Assembly: GCF_004151105.1 (NCBI RefSeq)
Contig: NZ_PHRF01000005.1
Location: forward strand, 362,827 to 426,826
Direction: 5' to 3'
Source: Streptomyces sp. L-9-10
GTDB lineage: Bacteria; Actinomycetota; Actinomycetes; Streptomycetales; Streptomycetaceae
DNA length: 64,000 nt
This document shows, in pieces, positions 15,870 through 22,665 of the stretch. The notes below the pieces were generated by a model. It saw only the letters and a program-made list of their open reading frames with translations, was not told the origin of the DNA and ran no database searches. A program made the translations under genes and the position numbers. Each line of letters starts with the position of its first letter. The first letter of the stretch is position 1.

Positions 15870-15986
15870 ATGCGTCCCGTGTCCCGCCGCCGTGCCGTGA
15901 AACCCGCCCTGCCCCGCCGTCTGCATCTGTACTCCCGGACACACATCGACCTGCTGCGCGTGGCCGGCGCGCTCTGTTGCTCGTGA
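15870..15986 (+). CDS. Sulfur-operon leader peptide (38 aa) with terminal Cys-Cys
   Basis: A 38-codon ORF preceded by GGAGGTGAGGT and ending YSRTHIDLLRVAGALCCS. It has the HIDLLRV-x-x-A-L-C signature with two consecutive Cys codons just before the stop, ideal for ribosome stalling when cysteinyl-tRNA is low. The N-terminal half is basic and not conserved in such leaders; translation could also begin internally. A small stem (GCACCC 16004-16009 with GGGTGC 16017-16022) follows the stop, and the four-gene monooxygenase operon begins 75 bases downstream. Inference: a cysteine-responsive attenuator for that operon. Confidence 0.72.
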   Translation: MRPVSRRRAVKPALPRRLHLYSRTHIDLLRVAGALCCS

Positions 15987-16061
15987 CCTGTTGTCCTCCA
16001 GCCGCACCCTGAGTACGGGTGCCGGCTCCCTCGTACGGCTGATCAGGAAGGCGTCACTCCC

Positions 16062-17276
16062 TTGTCCTCGTCACCCTCCCCGCTGCACCTCGCCGTTGCC
16101 CTCGACGGTGCCGGCTGGCACCCGGCCGCCTGGCGCGAGCCCGTCGCCCGCCCCGGTGAACTGCTCACCGCCGCCTACTGGACCGACCTCGTGACCGAGG
16201 CCGAGCGCGGTCTGCTCGACTTCGTGACCATCGAGGACGCGCTCGGCCTCCAGTCCTCGTCCTTCACCGAACCCGACGGCCGCACCGACCAGGTCCGCGG
16301 CCGCCTGGACGCCGTCCTCATCGCCGCGCGGGTCGCCCCGCTCACCCACCACATCGGTGTGGTGCCGACCGTCGTGGCCACCCACACGGAGCCGTTCCAC
16401 ATCTCCAAGGCGATCGCCACCCTCGACTATGTGAGCACCGGCCGCGCGGGCCTGCGCGTACAGATCACGGCACGCCAGAACGAGGCCGCGCACTTCGGAC
16501 GCCGTACGTTCCCGCCGTTCCGCCGGGAGGACTACGACACGCCCGTTGTGCGTGAAGTCGTGGACGATGCCTTCGACGAGGCAGCGGACTACGTCGAGGT
16601 CGTGCGCCGGCTCTGGGACAGCTGGGAGGACGACGCGGAGATCCGGGACGTCGCCACCGGCCGCTTCATCGACCGGGCCAAGCTGCACTACATCGACTTC
16701 GAGGGCAGGCACTTCAGCGTCAAGGGTCCCTCCATCACGCCCCGCCCGCCCCAGGGCCAGCCGCTCGTCAGCGCCCTGGCCCACGCGACCGGCACCTACC
16801 GGCTGGTGGCACGGGCCGCCGACATCGGATACGTCACCCCGTCCGACGCCGGCCAGGCCCGAGCCGTCGTCGAGGAGATCCGCGCCGAGCAGACCGCGGC
16901 CGGCCGCGCCCACGAGATCCTGCACGTCTTCGGCGACCTGGTGGTCTTCCTCGACGACGATCCCGCCGAGGCCGCGGCCCGCCGGGAGCGCCTGGACGCC
17001 CTCGCGGGATCCCCGTACACCAGCGACGCCCGGATCTTCACCGGCACCGCCGCCCAACTCGCCGATCTGCTACAGGAACTGGAGTCGGCGGGGCTGTCCG
17101 GCTTCCGGCTGCGTCCCGCCGTCGCCGGTCACGACCTTCCGGCGATCACCCAGGGCCTGGTCCCCGAACTCCAGCGCCGGGGCGCCTTCCGCCGCGCGTA
17201 CGAGGCCGACACCCTGCGCGGGCTGCTCGGGCTCTCCCGCCCGGCCAACCGCTACGCCGTCGCCACGACCGCCTGA
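16062..17276 (+). CDS. LLM-class flavin monooxygenase (NtaA/SnaA-like), operon gene 1
   Basis: 404 residues from a TTG start, with AGGAAGG upstream. LLM barrel: LHLAVALDGAGWHPAAWREP, LLDFVTIEDALGLQ, LTHHIGVVPTVVATHTEPFHISKAIATLDYVSTGRAGLRVQIT, and the inserted IDFEGRHFSVKGPSITPRPPQGQPLV typical of FMNH2-dependent nitrilotriacetate, pristinamycin and dibenzothiophene-type monooxygenases. It needs reduced flavin from a reductase encoded elsewhere. First gene of a tight four-gene operon behind a Cys leader peptide, so it likely attacks an organosulfur compound to release sulfur. The true substrate is unknown. Confidence 0.87.
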   Translation: MSSSPSPLHLAVALDGAGWHPAAWREPVARPGELLTAAYWTDLVTEAERGLLDFVTIEDALGLQSSSFTEPDGRTDQVRGRLDAVLIAARVAPLTHHIGVVPTVVATHTEPFHISKAIATLDYVSTGRAGLRVQITARQNEAAHFGRRTFPPFRREDYDTPVVREVVDDAFDEAADYVEVVRRLWDSWEDDAEIRDVATGRFIDRAKLHYIDFEGRHFSVKGPSITPRPPQGQPLVSALAHATGTYRLVARAADIGYVTPSDAGQARAVVEEIRAEQTAAGRAHEILHVFGDLVVFLDDDPAEAAARRERLDALAGSPYTSDARIFTGTAAQLADLLQELESAGLSGFRLRPAVAGHDLPAITQGLVPELQRRGAFRRAYEADTLRGLLGLSRPANRYAVATTA

Positions 17277-17296
17277 GCCCGAAGGAGCCTCCTCCC

Positions 17297-18670
17297 ATGA
17301 GCAAGCCGCTCAAGCAGATCCATCTCGCGGCCCATTTCCCCGGCGTCAACAACACCACCGTGTGGAGCGACCCCGAGGCCGGCAGCCACATCGAGTTCAG
17401 TTCCTTCGCGCACCTCGCGAAAACCGCCGAACGCGCCAAGTTCGACTTCCTGTTCCTCGCCGAGGGGCTGCGGCTGCGCGAACAGGGCGGAAAGATATAC
17501 GACTTGGACGTCGTCGGCCGCCCCGACACCTTCACCGTCCTCGCCGCGCTGGCCGCCGTCACCGAACACCTCGGCCTGACCGGCACCATCAACTCCACCT
17601 TCAACGAGCCCTACGAGGTGGCCCGCCAGTTCGCCAGCCTCGACCACCTCTCGGGCGGACGGGCCGCCTGGAACGTGGTCACCTCCTGGGACGCCTTCAC
17701 CGGCGAGAACTTCCGGCGCGGCGGCTTCCTCCCGCAGGAGGAGCGCTACTCGCGTGCGAAGGAGTTCCTCTCCACCGCCAACGAACTCTTCGACTCCTGG
17801 CACGGGGACGAGATCGTCGCCGACGCGGAGACCGGCACCTTCCTGCGGGACGCGCGGGCCGGAGCCTTCGTCCACCAGGGCCGGCACTTCGACATCCGGG
17901 GGCAGTTCAACGTCCCGCGCAGCCCGCAGGGCCGTCCGGTGATCTTCCAGGCCGGGGACTCCGAGGAGGGACGCGAGTTCGCCGCGTCGGGCGCCGACGC
18001 CATCTTCAGCCGGTACGCCACCCTCAAGGAGGGGCAGGCGTTCTACGCCGACGTCAAGGGCCGCCTGGCCCGGTACGGCCGCGGCCACGACCAGCTGCTG
18101 ATCCTGCCCGCCGCGAGCTTCGTGCTCGGCGACACCGACGCCGAGGCGGAGGAACTGGCCCGGGTGGTGCGCCGCCAGCAGGTGAGCGGGGCCACGGCCA
18201 TCAAGCACCTGGAGTTCGTCTGGAACCGGGACCTGTCCGCGTACGACCCGGACGGCCCGCTGCCCGACATCGACCCCGACCTCGGCGAGCACACCATCGC
18301 CCGCGGGCGCGCCCAGGTACGGATGTACCGCGACCCGCTGGCCACGGCCCGCGAGTGGCGCGAGCTCGCCGCCGCCAACAAGTGGTCGATCCGTGACCTG
18401 GTCATCGAGACCGGCAACCGGCAGAGCTTCGTCGGCTCCCCGGCCACCGTCGCCGAGTCCGTCAACGACTTGGTCCAGGCCGATGCCGGCGACGGCTTCA
18501 TCCTCGTCCCGCACATCACCCCCGGCGGCCTCGACTCCTTCGCCGACCAGGTCGTCCCCCTGCTCCAGGAACGCGGTGTGTACCGCACGGAGTACGAGGG
18601 CACCACGCTGCGCGAGCACCTCGGCCTGGCCCACCCGGACGAGGTGCGCGACGAGCGTGCGGCGTCATGA
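17297..18670 (+). CDS. NtaA/DszA-type FMNH2-dependent monooxygenase, operon gene 2
   Basis: 457 residues, matching the long NtaA/SnaA/DszA/DmoA branch of LLM monooxygenases. KQIHLAAHFPGVNNTTVWSD, FDFLFLAEGLRLREQGG, VGRPDTFTVLAALAAVTEHLGLTGTINSTFNEPYEVARQFASLDHLSGGRAAWNVVTSWD and the C-terminal GSPATVAESVNDLVQADAGDGFILVPHITPGGLD are all family hallmarks. Members oxidise dibenzothiophene sulfone, dimethyl sulfide, nitrilotriacetate or EDTA. The ribosome site is GGAG at 17284-17287. It overlaps the next gene by four bases, so the two are translationally coupled. Sulfur acquisition is the favoured role because of the leader peptide. Confidence 0.9.
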   Translation: MSKPLKQIHLAAHFPGVNNTTVWSDPEAGSHIEFSSFAHLAKTAERAKFDFLFLAEGLRLREQGGKIYDLDVVGRPDTFTVLAALAAVTEHLGLTGTINSTFNEPYEVARQFASLDHLSGGRAAWNVVTSWDAFTGENFRRGGFLPQEERYSRAKEFLSTANELFDSWHGDEIVADAETGTFLRDARAGAFVHQGRHFDIRGQFNVPRSPQGRPVIFQAGDSEEGREFAASGADAIFSRYATLKEGQAFYADVKGRLARYGRGHDQLLILPAASFVLGDTDAEAEELARVVRRQQVSGATAIKHLEFVWNRDLSAYDPDGPLPDIDPDLGEHTIARGRAQVRMYRDPLATAREWRELAAANKWSIRDLVIETGNRQSFVGSPATVAESVNDLVQADAGDGFILVPHITPGGLDSFADQVVPLLQERGVYRTEYEGTTLREHLGLAHPDEVRDERAAS

Positions 18671-19758
18671 AATTCCTCGCCATCACCCTGATCGTGCACG
18701 CCCCGCACCCGGTGACGGGCGTACGGAAATCCACCCAGGAGCGCTTCCGCGAGGTGCTCGACAACGCGCTCCTCGCCGAGGAGCTCGGCTTCGACGGATT
18801 CGGCGTGGGGGAGCGGCACGAGCGGCCCTTCATCTCCTCGTCGCCGCCCGTCGTCCTCAGCCACATCGCCGCCCTCACCTCCCGGATCCGGCTGTTCACC
18901 GCGGTCACCACGCTCAGCCTGCTGGACCCGGTGCGGGCGTACGAGGACTACGCGACCCTGGACCATCTCTCCGGCGGACGCCTTGAGCTGATCATCGGCA
19001 AGGGCAACGGGGCCGCCCAGCGGGACCTGTTCCGGGTCACCCCCGAGGACCAGTGGGACCGCAATGCCGAGAGCTACGAGGTGTTCCGCACGATCTGGCG
19101 CCAGGACAAGGTGACCGCCGCGACCCGCTTCCGCCCGGGACTCACGGACGCCGAGGTGTGGCCCCGGCCGTTCCAGCAGCCGATCCGGGTCTGGCACGGC
19201 AGCGCCACCAGCGAGGAGTCGGTCGATCTGGCCGCCCGCTACGGCGACCCGCTCTTCTCCGCCAACGTCACCAACCCCATAGAGCCCTACGCCGAGTTGA
19301 TCCGCTACTACCGCGAGCGCTGGGAGCACTACGGCCACGATCCGGCGGCCCTCGCGGTCGGTGCGGGGACGGCCGGCTTCTACGCGGCCCGTACGTCCCA
19401 GGAGGCGATCGCCGCCTACCGGCCCGTGTTCGAGGGGAACCTGGCGTTCCAGAAGCGGCTGGGCCTGGAGCCGGTGTTCCCGACCCTGGAGGACTTCGTG
19501 GAGCGCAGCTCGGCGCTGATCGGCAGCCCCCAGCAGATCATCGAGAAGGTACGGCGCTACCACGAACGGTTCGGGCACACCGTGCTGCATCTGCACGCGG
19601 ACGCAGGAGGACTGACGGACCGTCAGCATCGCGACTCCCTCGAACTCTTCCAGTCGGACATCGCTCCGGTACTGCGCCGTGAGATCCCCGATCCGCCGTT
19701 CTCCTGGGGACCGGTCCTCGCGGAGCCCGTCGCCGTCTCCGCGCCCGCCGAGCACTGA
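18667..19758 (+). CDS. LLM-class flavin-dependent oxidoreductase, operon gene 3
   Basis: 363 residues. The ATG overlaps the preceding stop (ATGA). KFLAITLIVHAPHPVTG, LLAEELGFDGFGVGERHERPFISSSPPVVLSHIAALTSRIRLFTAVTTLSLLDPVRAYEDYATLDHLSGGRLELIIGKG is the bacterial-luciferase pattern, followed by VWHGSATSEESVDLAARYGDPLFSAN and a C-terminal region with LIGSPQQIIEKVRRYHERFGH. The G-x-G-N region binds flavin phosphate. The coupled position suggests it acts in the same route as its neighbours, perhaps on a product of the upstream monooxygenase. Cofactor FMN more likely than F420; substrate unknown. Confidence 0.87.
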   Translation: MKFLAITLIVHAPHPVTGVRKSTQERFREVLDNALLAEELGFDGFGVGERHERPFISSSPPVVLSHIAALTSRIRLFTAVTTLSLLDPVRAYEDYATLDHLSGGRLELIIGKGNGAAQRDLFRVTPEDQWDRNAESYEVFRTIWRQDKVTAATRFRPGLTDAEVWPRPFQQPIRVWHGSATSEESVDLAARYGDPLFSANVTNPIEPYAELIRYYRERWEHYGHDPAALAVGAGTAGFYAARTSQEAIAAYRPVFEGNLAFQKRLGLEPVFPTLEDFVERSSALIGSPQQIIEKVRRYHERFGHTVLHLHADAGGLTDRQHRDSLELFQSDIAPVLRREIPDPPFSWGPVLAEPVAVSAPAEH

Positions 19759-19770
19759 GGAGCCTCGCAC

Positions 19771-20898
19771 ATGTCCGACATACCCCTCGGCGTCCTCGAC
19801 CTGGTCCCGGTCTCGTCCGGTTCCACCGCCACCGAGGCGCTGCGCAACTCCATCGACCTGGCCCGGCGGACCGAGAGCTTCGGCTACGCCCGCTACTGGT
19901 ACGCCGAGCACCACCTCAACCCGGGCGTGGCCGGTACCTCGCCCGCGGTCGTCCTCGCCCTGACCGCCTCCGCGACCTCGACCATCCGGCTCGGCTCCGG
20001 CGCCGTGCAACTCGGCCACCGCACCGCCCTGTCCACGGTCGAGGAGTTCGGTCTGATCGACGCGCTGCACCCCGGGCGCCTCGACCTGGGCCTCGGGCGC
20101 TCCGGCGGCCGGCCGCCCGGCGGGCCCGTCACTCCGCCGCCGACCGCGACCCCCGTGGTCGACGGCCGTACCCCGGGCGGCCTGCGCATTCCCGCCCGCT
20201 TCTCCTTCGAGGGCCTGCTCGGCTCACCGCGTATCGCGCTCCAGCGGAAGCTGCTCCTTCTGCCGAACGCCGAGTCGCAGGCATACGGCGAGCAGGTCGA
20301 CGACATCCTGGCGCTGCTGGCGGGCACGTACCGCTCCGGGGACGGCGTCGAGGCGCATGTCGTGCCGGGAGAGGGCGCCGACATCGAGATCTGGATCCTG
20401 GGCAGCAGCGGCGGCGAGAGCGCCGAGGCCGCGGGCCGGGGCGGTCTGCGGTTCGCGGCGAACTACCACGTCAGTCCGGCCACGGTGCTGGAGGCGGTGG
20501 AGGGCTACCGCGCCGCGTTCAAGCCTTCCGACGTCCTCGACAAGCCGTACGTCAGTGTGTCCGCGGACGTCGTGGTCGCCCAGGACGACGAGACCGCCCG
20601 CGAACTCGCCACCGGCTACGGCCTGTGGGTCCGCAGCATCCGTACGGCCGAGGGCGCGATCCCGTTCCCCACGCCCGACGAGGCACGCGCCCACGCATGG
20701 TCCGACGCGGACCGGGCGCTGGTCCAGGACCGTGTGGACACCCAGTTCGCCGGCTCCCCGGGCCGCGTCGCCGACCAGCTGGCCCGGCTCCAGGAGGCCA
20801 CCGGCGCCGACGAGTTGCTGATCACCACGATCACCCACGGCCACGCGGACCGGGTGCGGTCCTACGAGCTGCTGGCCGAGGAGTGGCGCACGAGGTAA
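19771..20898 (+). CDS. LLM-class flavin-dependent oxidoreductase, operon gene 4
   Basis: 375 residues from the ATG at 19771, with GAGGAG upstream and a 12-base gap after gene 3. It begins IPLGVLDLVPVSSGSTATEALRNSIDLARRTESFGYARYWYAEHHLNPGVAGTSPAVVLA, the short luciferase-like form (YajO/MsnO3 type), and ends GSPGRVADQLARLQEATGADELLITTITHGHADRVRSYELLAEEW. It contains a Pro/Gly-rich insert around residues 108-130. Last gene of the operon; a hairpin terminator follows 24 bases after the stop. The role is inferred from the sulfur-regulated operon only. Confidence 0.87.
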   Translation: MSDIPLGVLDLVPVSSGSTATEALRNSIDLARRTESFGYARYWYAEHHLNPGVAGTSPAVVLALTASATSTIRLGSGAVQLGHRTALSTVEEFGLIDALHPGRLDLGLGRSGGRPPGGPVTPPPTATPVVDGRTPGGLRIPARFSFEGLLGSPRIALQRKLLLLPNAESQAYGEQVDDILALLAGTYRSGDGVEAHVVPGEGADIEIWILGSSGGESAEAAGRGGLRFAANYHVSPATVLEAVEGYRAAFKPSDVLDKPYVSVSADVVVAQDDETARELATGYGLWVRSIRTAEGAIPFPTPDEARAHAWSDADRALVQDRVDTQFAGSPGRVADQLARLQEATGADELLITTITHGHADRVRSYELLAEEWRTR

Positions 20899-20921
20899 GC
20901 GGGCGCCGGACGGACCGTGTC

Positions 20922-20947
20922 GGGCACCGCGTCACCGCGCGGTGCCC
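20922..20947 (+). terminator. Terminator of the monooxygenase operon
   Basis: GGGCACCGCG (20922-20931) pairs perfectly with CGCGGTGCCC (20938-20947) across a six-base loop, 24 bases after the last stop codon of the operon. No long T-run follows, as is usual in Streptomyces. Confidence 0.75.
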
Positions 20948-21031
20948 GCGCACCGCTCACGGCCTCACCGGTGGACCATCATGTGGGACGCCCGGTCACC
21001 CGCCGCGCACACTTCGCTGCGCTGGGGTGTG

Positions 21032-21063
21032 GATTCGCGAGAGCGTACGGTCTCTCGCGAATC
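21032..21063. repeat. Long perfect hairpin/palindrome
   Basis: GATTCGCGAGAG (21032-21043) and CTCTCGCGAATC (21052-21063) form a 12-base stem with an eight-base loop. GGTGTG before and CACACC after extend the symmetry. It stands between the monooxygenase operon and the peptide-export genes. It could be a second terminator or an operator for the peptide gene promoter. Confidence 0.55.
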
Positions 21064-21428
21064 TGCACACCGGTCACGCGGGCGGCACATCATCTCCCGG
21101 TGGGCTTCGCGCTCCGGTCCGGAAGTCCGCGTGTTGGTATGGAATGTCTCGTTCCGTCGCCGAGGGGGAGCCCAGTTCGCGGGACATCACGCCCGCGAAG
21201 ACGTGGGGATGCTGCCACCACTTCATGAACACGCCTGCACACCAGACCGTTTCGGCGCCGCGATACGTCGCGATCGGGAACGATGCGATTGGCAAGGCGG
21301 CGCGACCCCGTGCTTTCATCCTTCGCACCGCGGCAACCGCACAGACGGAAGGCCCCGTTCCGGGGCCCGACGGAGCGCGTGACCGCTGTGGAAATTCCGA
21401 GATATCAGCGCGAAGGGAAGCAAACATC
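21064..21428. other. Upstream region of the double-glycine peptide gene
   Basis: No gene is convincing in the 480 bases from 20948 to 21428. Besides the palindrome at 21032-21063, a GGCCCC-GTTCC-GGGGCC hairpin lies at 21351-21367, about 60 bases before the peptide start. I looked for further small ORFs with a Gly-Gly leader on the plus strand and saw none. The region presumably contains the promoter. Confidence 0.45.
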
Positions 21429-21635
21429 ATGTCCTTCACCCCGCAGGTCGAGACCCAGGAAATCTCCGACAGCGACCTGGACAACGTGTCCGGTGGCCTC
21501 GTCGACGGTCTGGTCGGCACCGTCATCTCCACCGCTGACTCCGTCGCCCCCGTCTCGGAGATCGTCGGAACCGCCACCGGTGTTGTCGGCGGCCTCACGG
21601 CCGGCCTCCCGGTCGGCGTCGGCGTCAACCTCTGA
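21429..21635 (+). CDS. Double-glycine leader peptide precursor (bacteriocin-like), no cysteine
   Basis: 68 residues. The leader MSFTPQVETQEISDSDLDN plus VSGG ends in Gly22-Gly23 and has the acidic EISDSDLDNVSGG pattern recognised by C39 leader peptidases. The predicted core (24-68, 45 residues) is rich in Gly, Val, Thr and Ala, with TATGVVGGLTAGLPVGVGVN near the end. It contains no Cys, Lys, Arg or aromatic residue and is slightly acidic. Glycine spacing resembles membrane-packing motifs. Without Cys it cannot form lanthionine or thioether bridges. Ribosome site GAAGGGAAG precedes the ATG. Hairpins then separate it from the adaptor gene and the C39-ABC exporter. Likely a secreted, possibly membrane-active or self-assembling peptide; activity unknown. 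Confidence 0.8.
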   Translation: MSFTPQVETQEISDSDLDNVSGGLVDGLVGTVISTADSVAPVSEIVGTATGVVGGLTAGLPVGVGVNL

Positions 21636-21644
21636 GTCGGTGAA

Positions 21645-21686
21645 GTGCCGCTGAGCGGCACGGCCTCGCGTGGTGACAGCCACGCG
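21645..21686 (+). terminator. Two tandem hairpins after the peptide gene
   Basis: GTGCCGCT-G-AGCGGCAC (21645-21661) and CGCGTGG-TGACAG-CCACGCG (21667-21686), starting ten bases after the stop. Such structures often act as partial terminators that keep precursor mRNA more abundant than exporter mRNA. Confidence 0.55.
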
Positions 21687-21732
21687 CGGTGACCACGGCG
21701 CGTCGGCTTTCCCCGGCCGACGGACCGCGCCC

Positions 21733-21766
21733 TATGCCCCGGTGCCGCTCCAGGTTCCGGGGCATA
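21733..21766 (+). repeat. Ten-base-pair hairpin in the exporter leader
   Basis: TATGCCCCGG (21733-21742) pairs perfectly with CCGGGGCATA (21757-21766) around a 14-base loop. A third structure between the precursor and the adaptor gene, so another candidate attenuator. Confidence 0.5.
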
Positions 21767-21775
21767 CGGCCGCCC

Positions 21776-21808
21776 GAGACCCGACCGAGACCCGACCGAG
21801 ACCCGGCC
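21776..21808 (+). repeat. Three tandem copies of an 11-base repeat
   Basis: GAGACCCGACC twice and GAGACCCGGCC once, back to back, in the untranslated stretch before the adaptor gene. It ends 36 bases before the GGGAGG ribosome site (21845-21850). Function unknown; copy number could vary between strains. Confidence 0.6.
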
Positions 21809-21858
21809 AGGACCCAACGGCCGGGAAGGAAGAACGGCCCGGAAGGGAGGAGTGTGTC

Positions 21859-22665
21859 GTGCAGTTCCGCCAGCAGGCGCTCGCCAAGCTGCGGTCGCCG
21901 GAGGAAATAGACCTGCCGGTGCGCTTCGCCCGGCCCCAGGGCTGTCTGGTCCTCGCCGTGACGGTCGTGGTCATGGCCGCCGCCACCGTCTGGGCGGTGA
22001 CCGGCTCCCTGTCGTCCACCGTCGGCGCCGCCGGAATCCTCACCCACGGGCAGGGCAGCTACGTCCTGCAGAGCCCGGTCGCGGGCCAGGTCACCGAGGT
22101 GCTCGTCGAGGAGGGCAAGCGCGTTCCCGCCAACACACCGCTTCTGAAGGTCCGTACAGCGGGCGGGACCGCCGTCGTCCGCACGCTCGCCGCGGGCCGG
22201 GTGACGACACTCGTCGCGACGATCGGCTCCGTGGTCACCACCGGCACGGACGTCGCGGCCGTGGAGCGGATCGACGGCCCGGACGATCCGCTCATGGCGA
22301 TGTTGTACCTGCCGGCCGACAACGGTTCCGAGATCGCGGTGGGAGCCTCGGTCGATCTCACCGTCCAGTCCGTGCCGGCCAAGCGGTACGGCGTTCTGCG
22401 CGGTGAGGTGACGTCGGTGGGACGGACCGGACTGACGGCCCAGCGGATCGCCGGCGCCCTCGGCAGCAACCAGCTGGGCGAACACTTCTCGAAGGACGGA
22501 CAGCCCGTCCCCGTCCTCGTACAGCTGGACCGCTCCTCGTCCACCACGTCCGGATTCACCTGGTCGACTTCGGACGGTCCGCCGTACGCGGTCGACTCCA
22601 TGACGCTCGCCGACGGCACCATCCACCTGGCCGAGCAGCGTCCGATCGATTGGCTGCTGCCGTGA
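21859..22665 (+). CDS. HlyD-like membrane-fusion adaptor (NHLM export type)
   Basis: 268 residues from a GTG with GGGAGG eight bases upstream; the longer frame covers hairpins and repeats and was rejected. VQFRQQALAKLRSPEEIDLPVRF, then one transmembrane helix (about 29-48), then a biotinyl-lipoyl-like hairpin region: SYVLQSPVAGQVTEVLVEEGKRVPANTPLLKVRT. QQALAKLRSPEEID is the usual start of the NHLM bacteriocin-system secretion protein. It should sit in the cytoplasmic membrane and link the two ABC proteins for peptide release. Its stop overlaps the next start (GTGA), so translation is coupled. Confidence 0.87.
   Translation: MQFRQQALAKLRSPEEIDLPVRFARPQGCLVLAVTVVVMAAATVWAVTGSLSSTVGAAGILTHGQGSYVLQSPVAGQVTEVLVEEGKRVPANTPLLKVRTAGGTAVVRTLAAGRVTTLVATIGSVVTTGTDVAAVERIDGPDDPLMAMLYLPADNGSEIAVGASVDLTVQSVPAKRYGVLRGEVTSVGRTGLTAQRIAGALGSNQLGEHFSKDGQPVPVLVQLDRSSSTTSGFTWSTSDGPPYAVDSMTLADGTIHLAEQRPIDWLLP

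Noticed and set aside
18043..20070. 675-codon minus-strand open frame
   Set aside because: It is antisense to three coupled LLM genes that carry family motifs; no motif of its own.
21429..21635. Lanthipeptide or sactipeptide precursor
   Set aside because: The core contains no cysteine and no LanM, LanB or radical SAM gene is present in the window.
21670..21858. Extended N-terminus of the HlyD-like adaptor
   Set aside because: It would translate the hairpin and 11-base repeats and lacks a ribosome site, whereas GTG at 21859 has GGGAGG and the normal family start.
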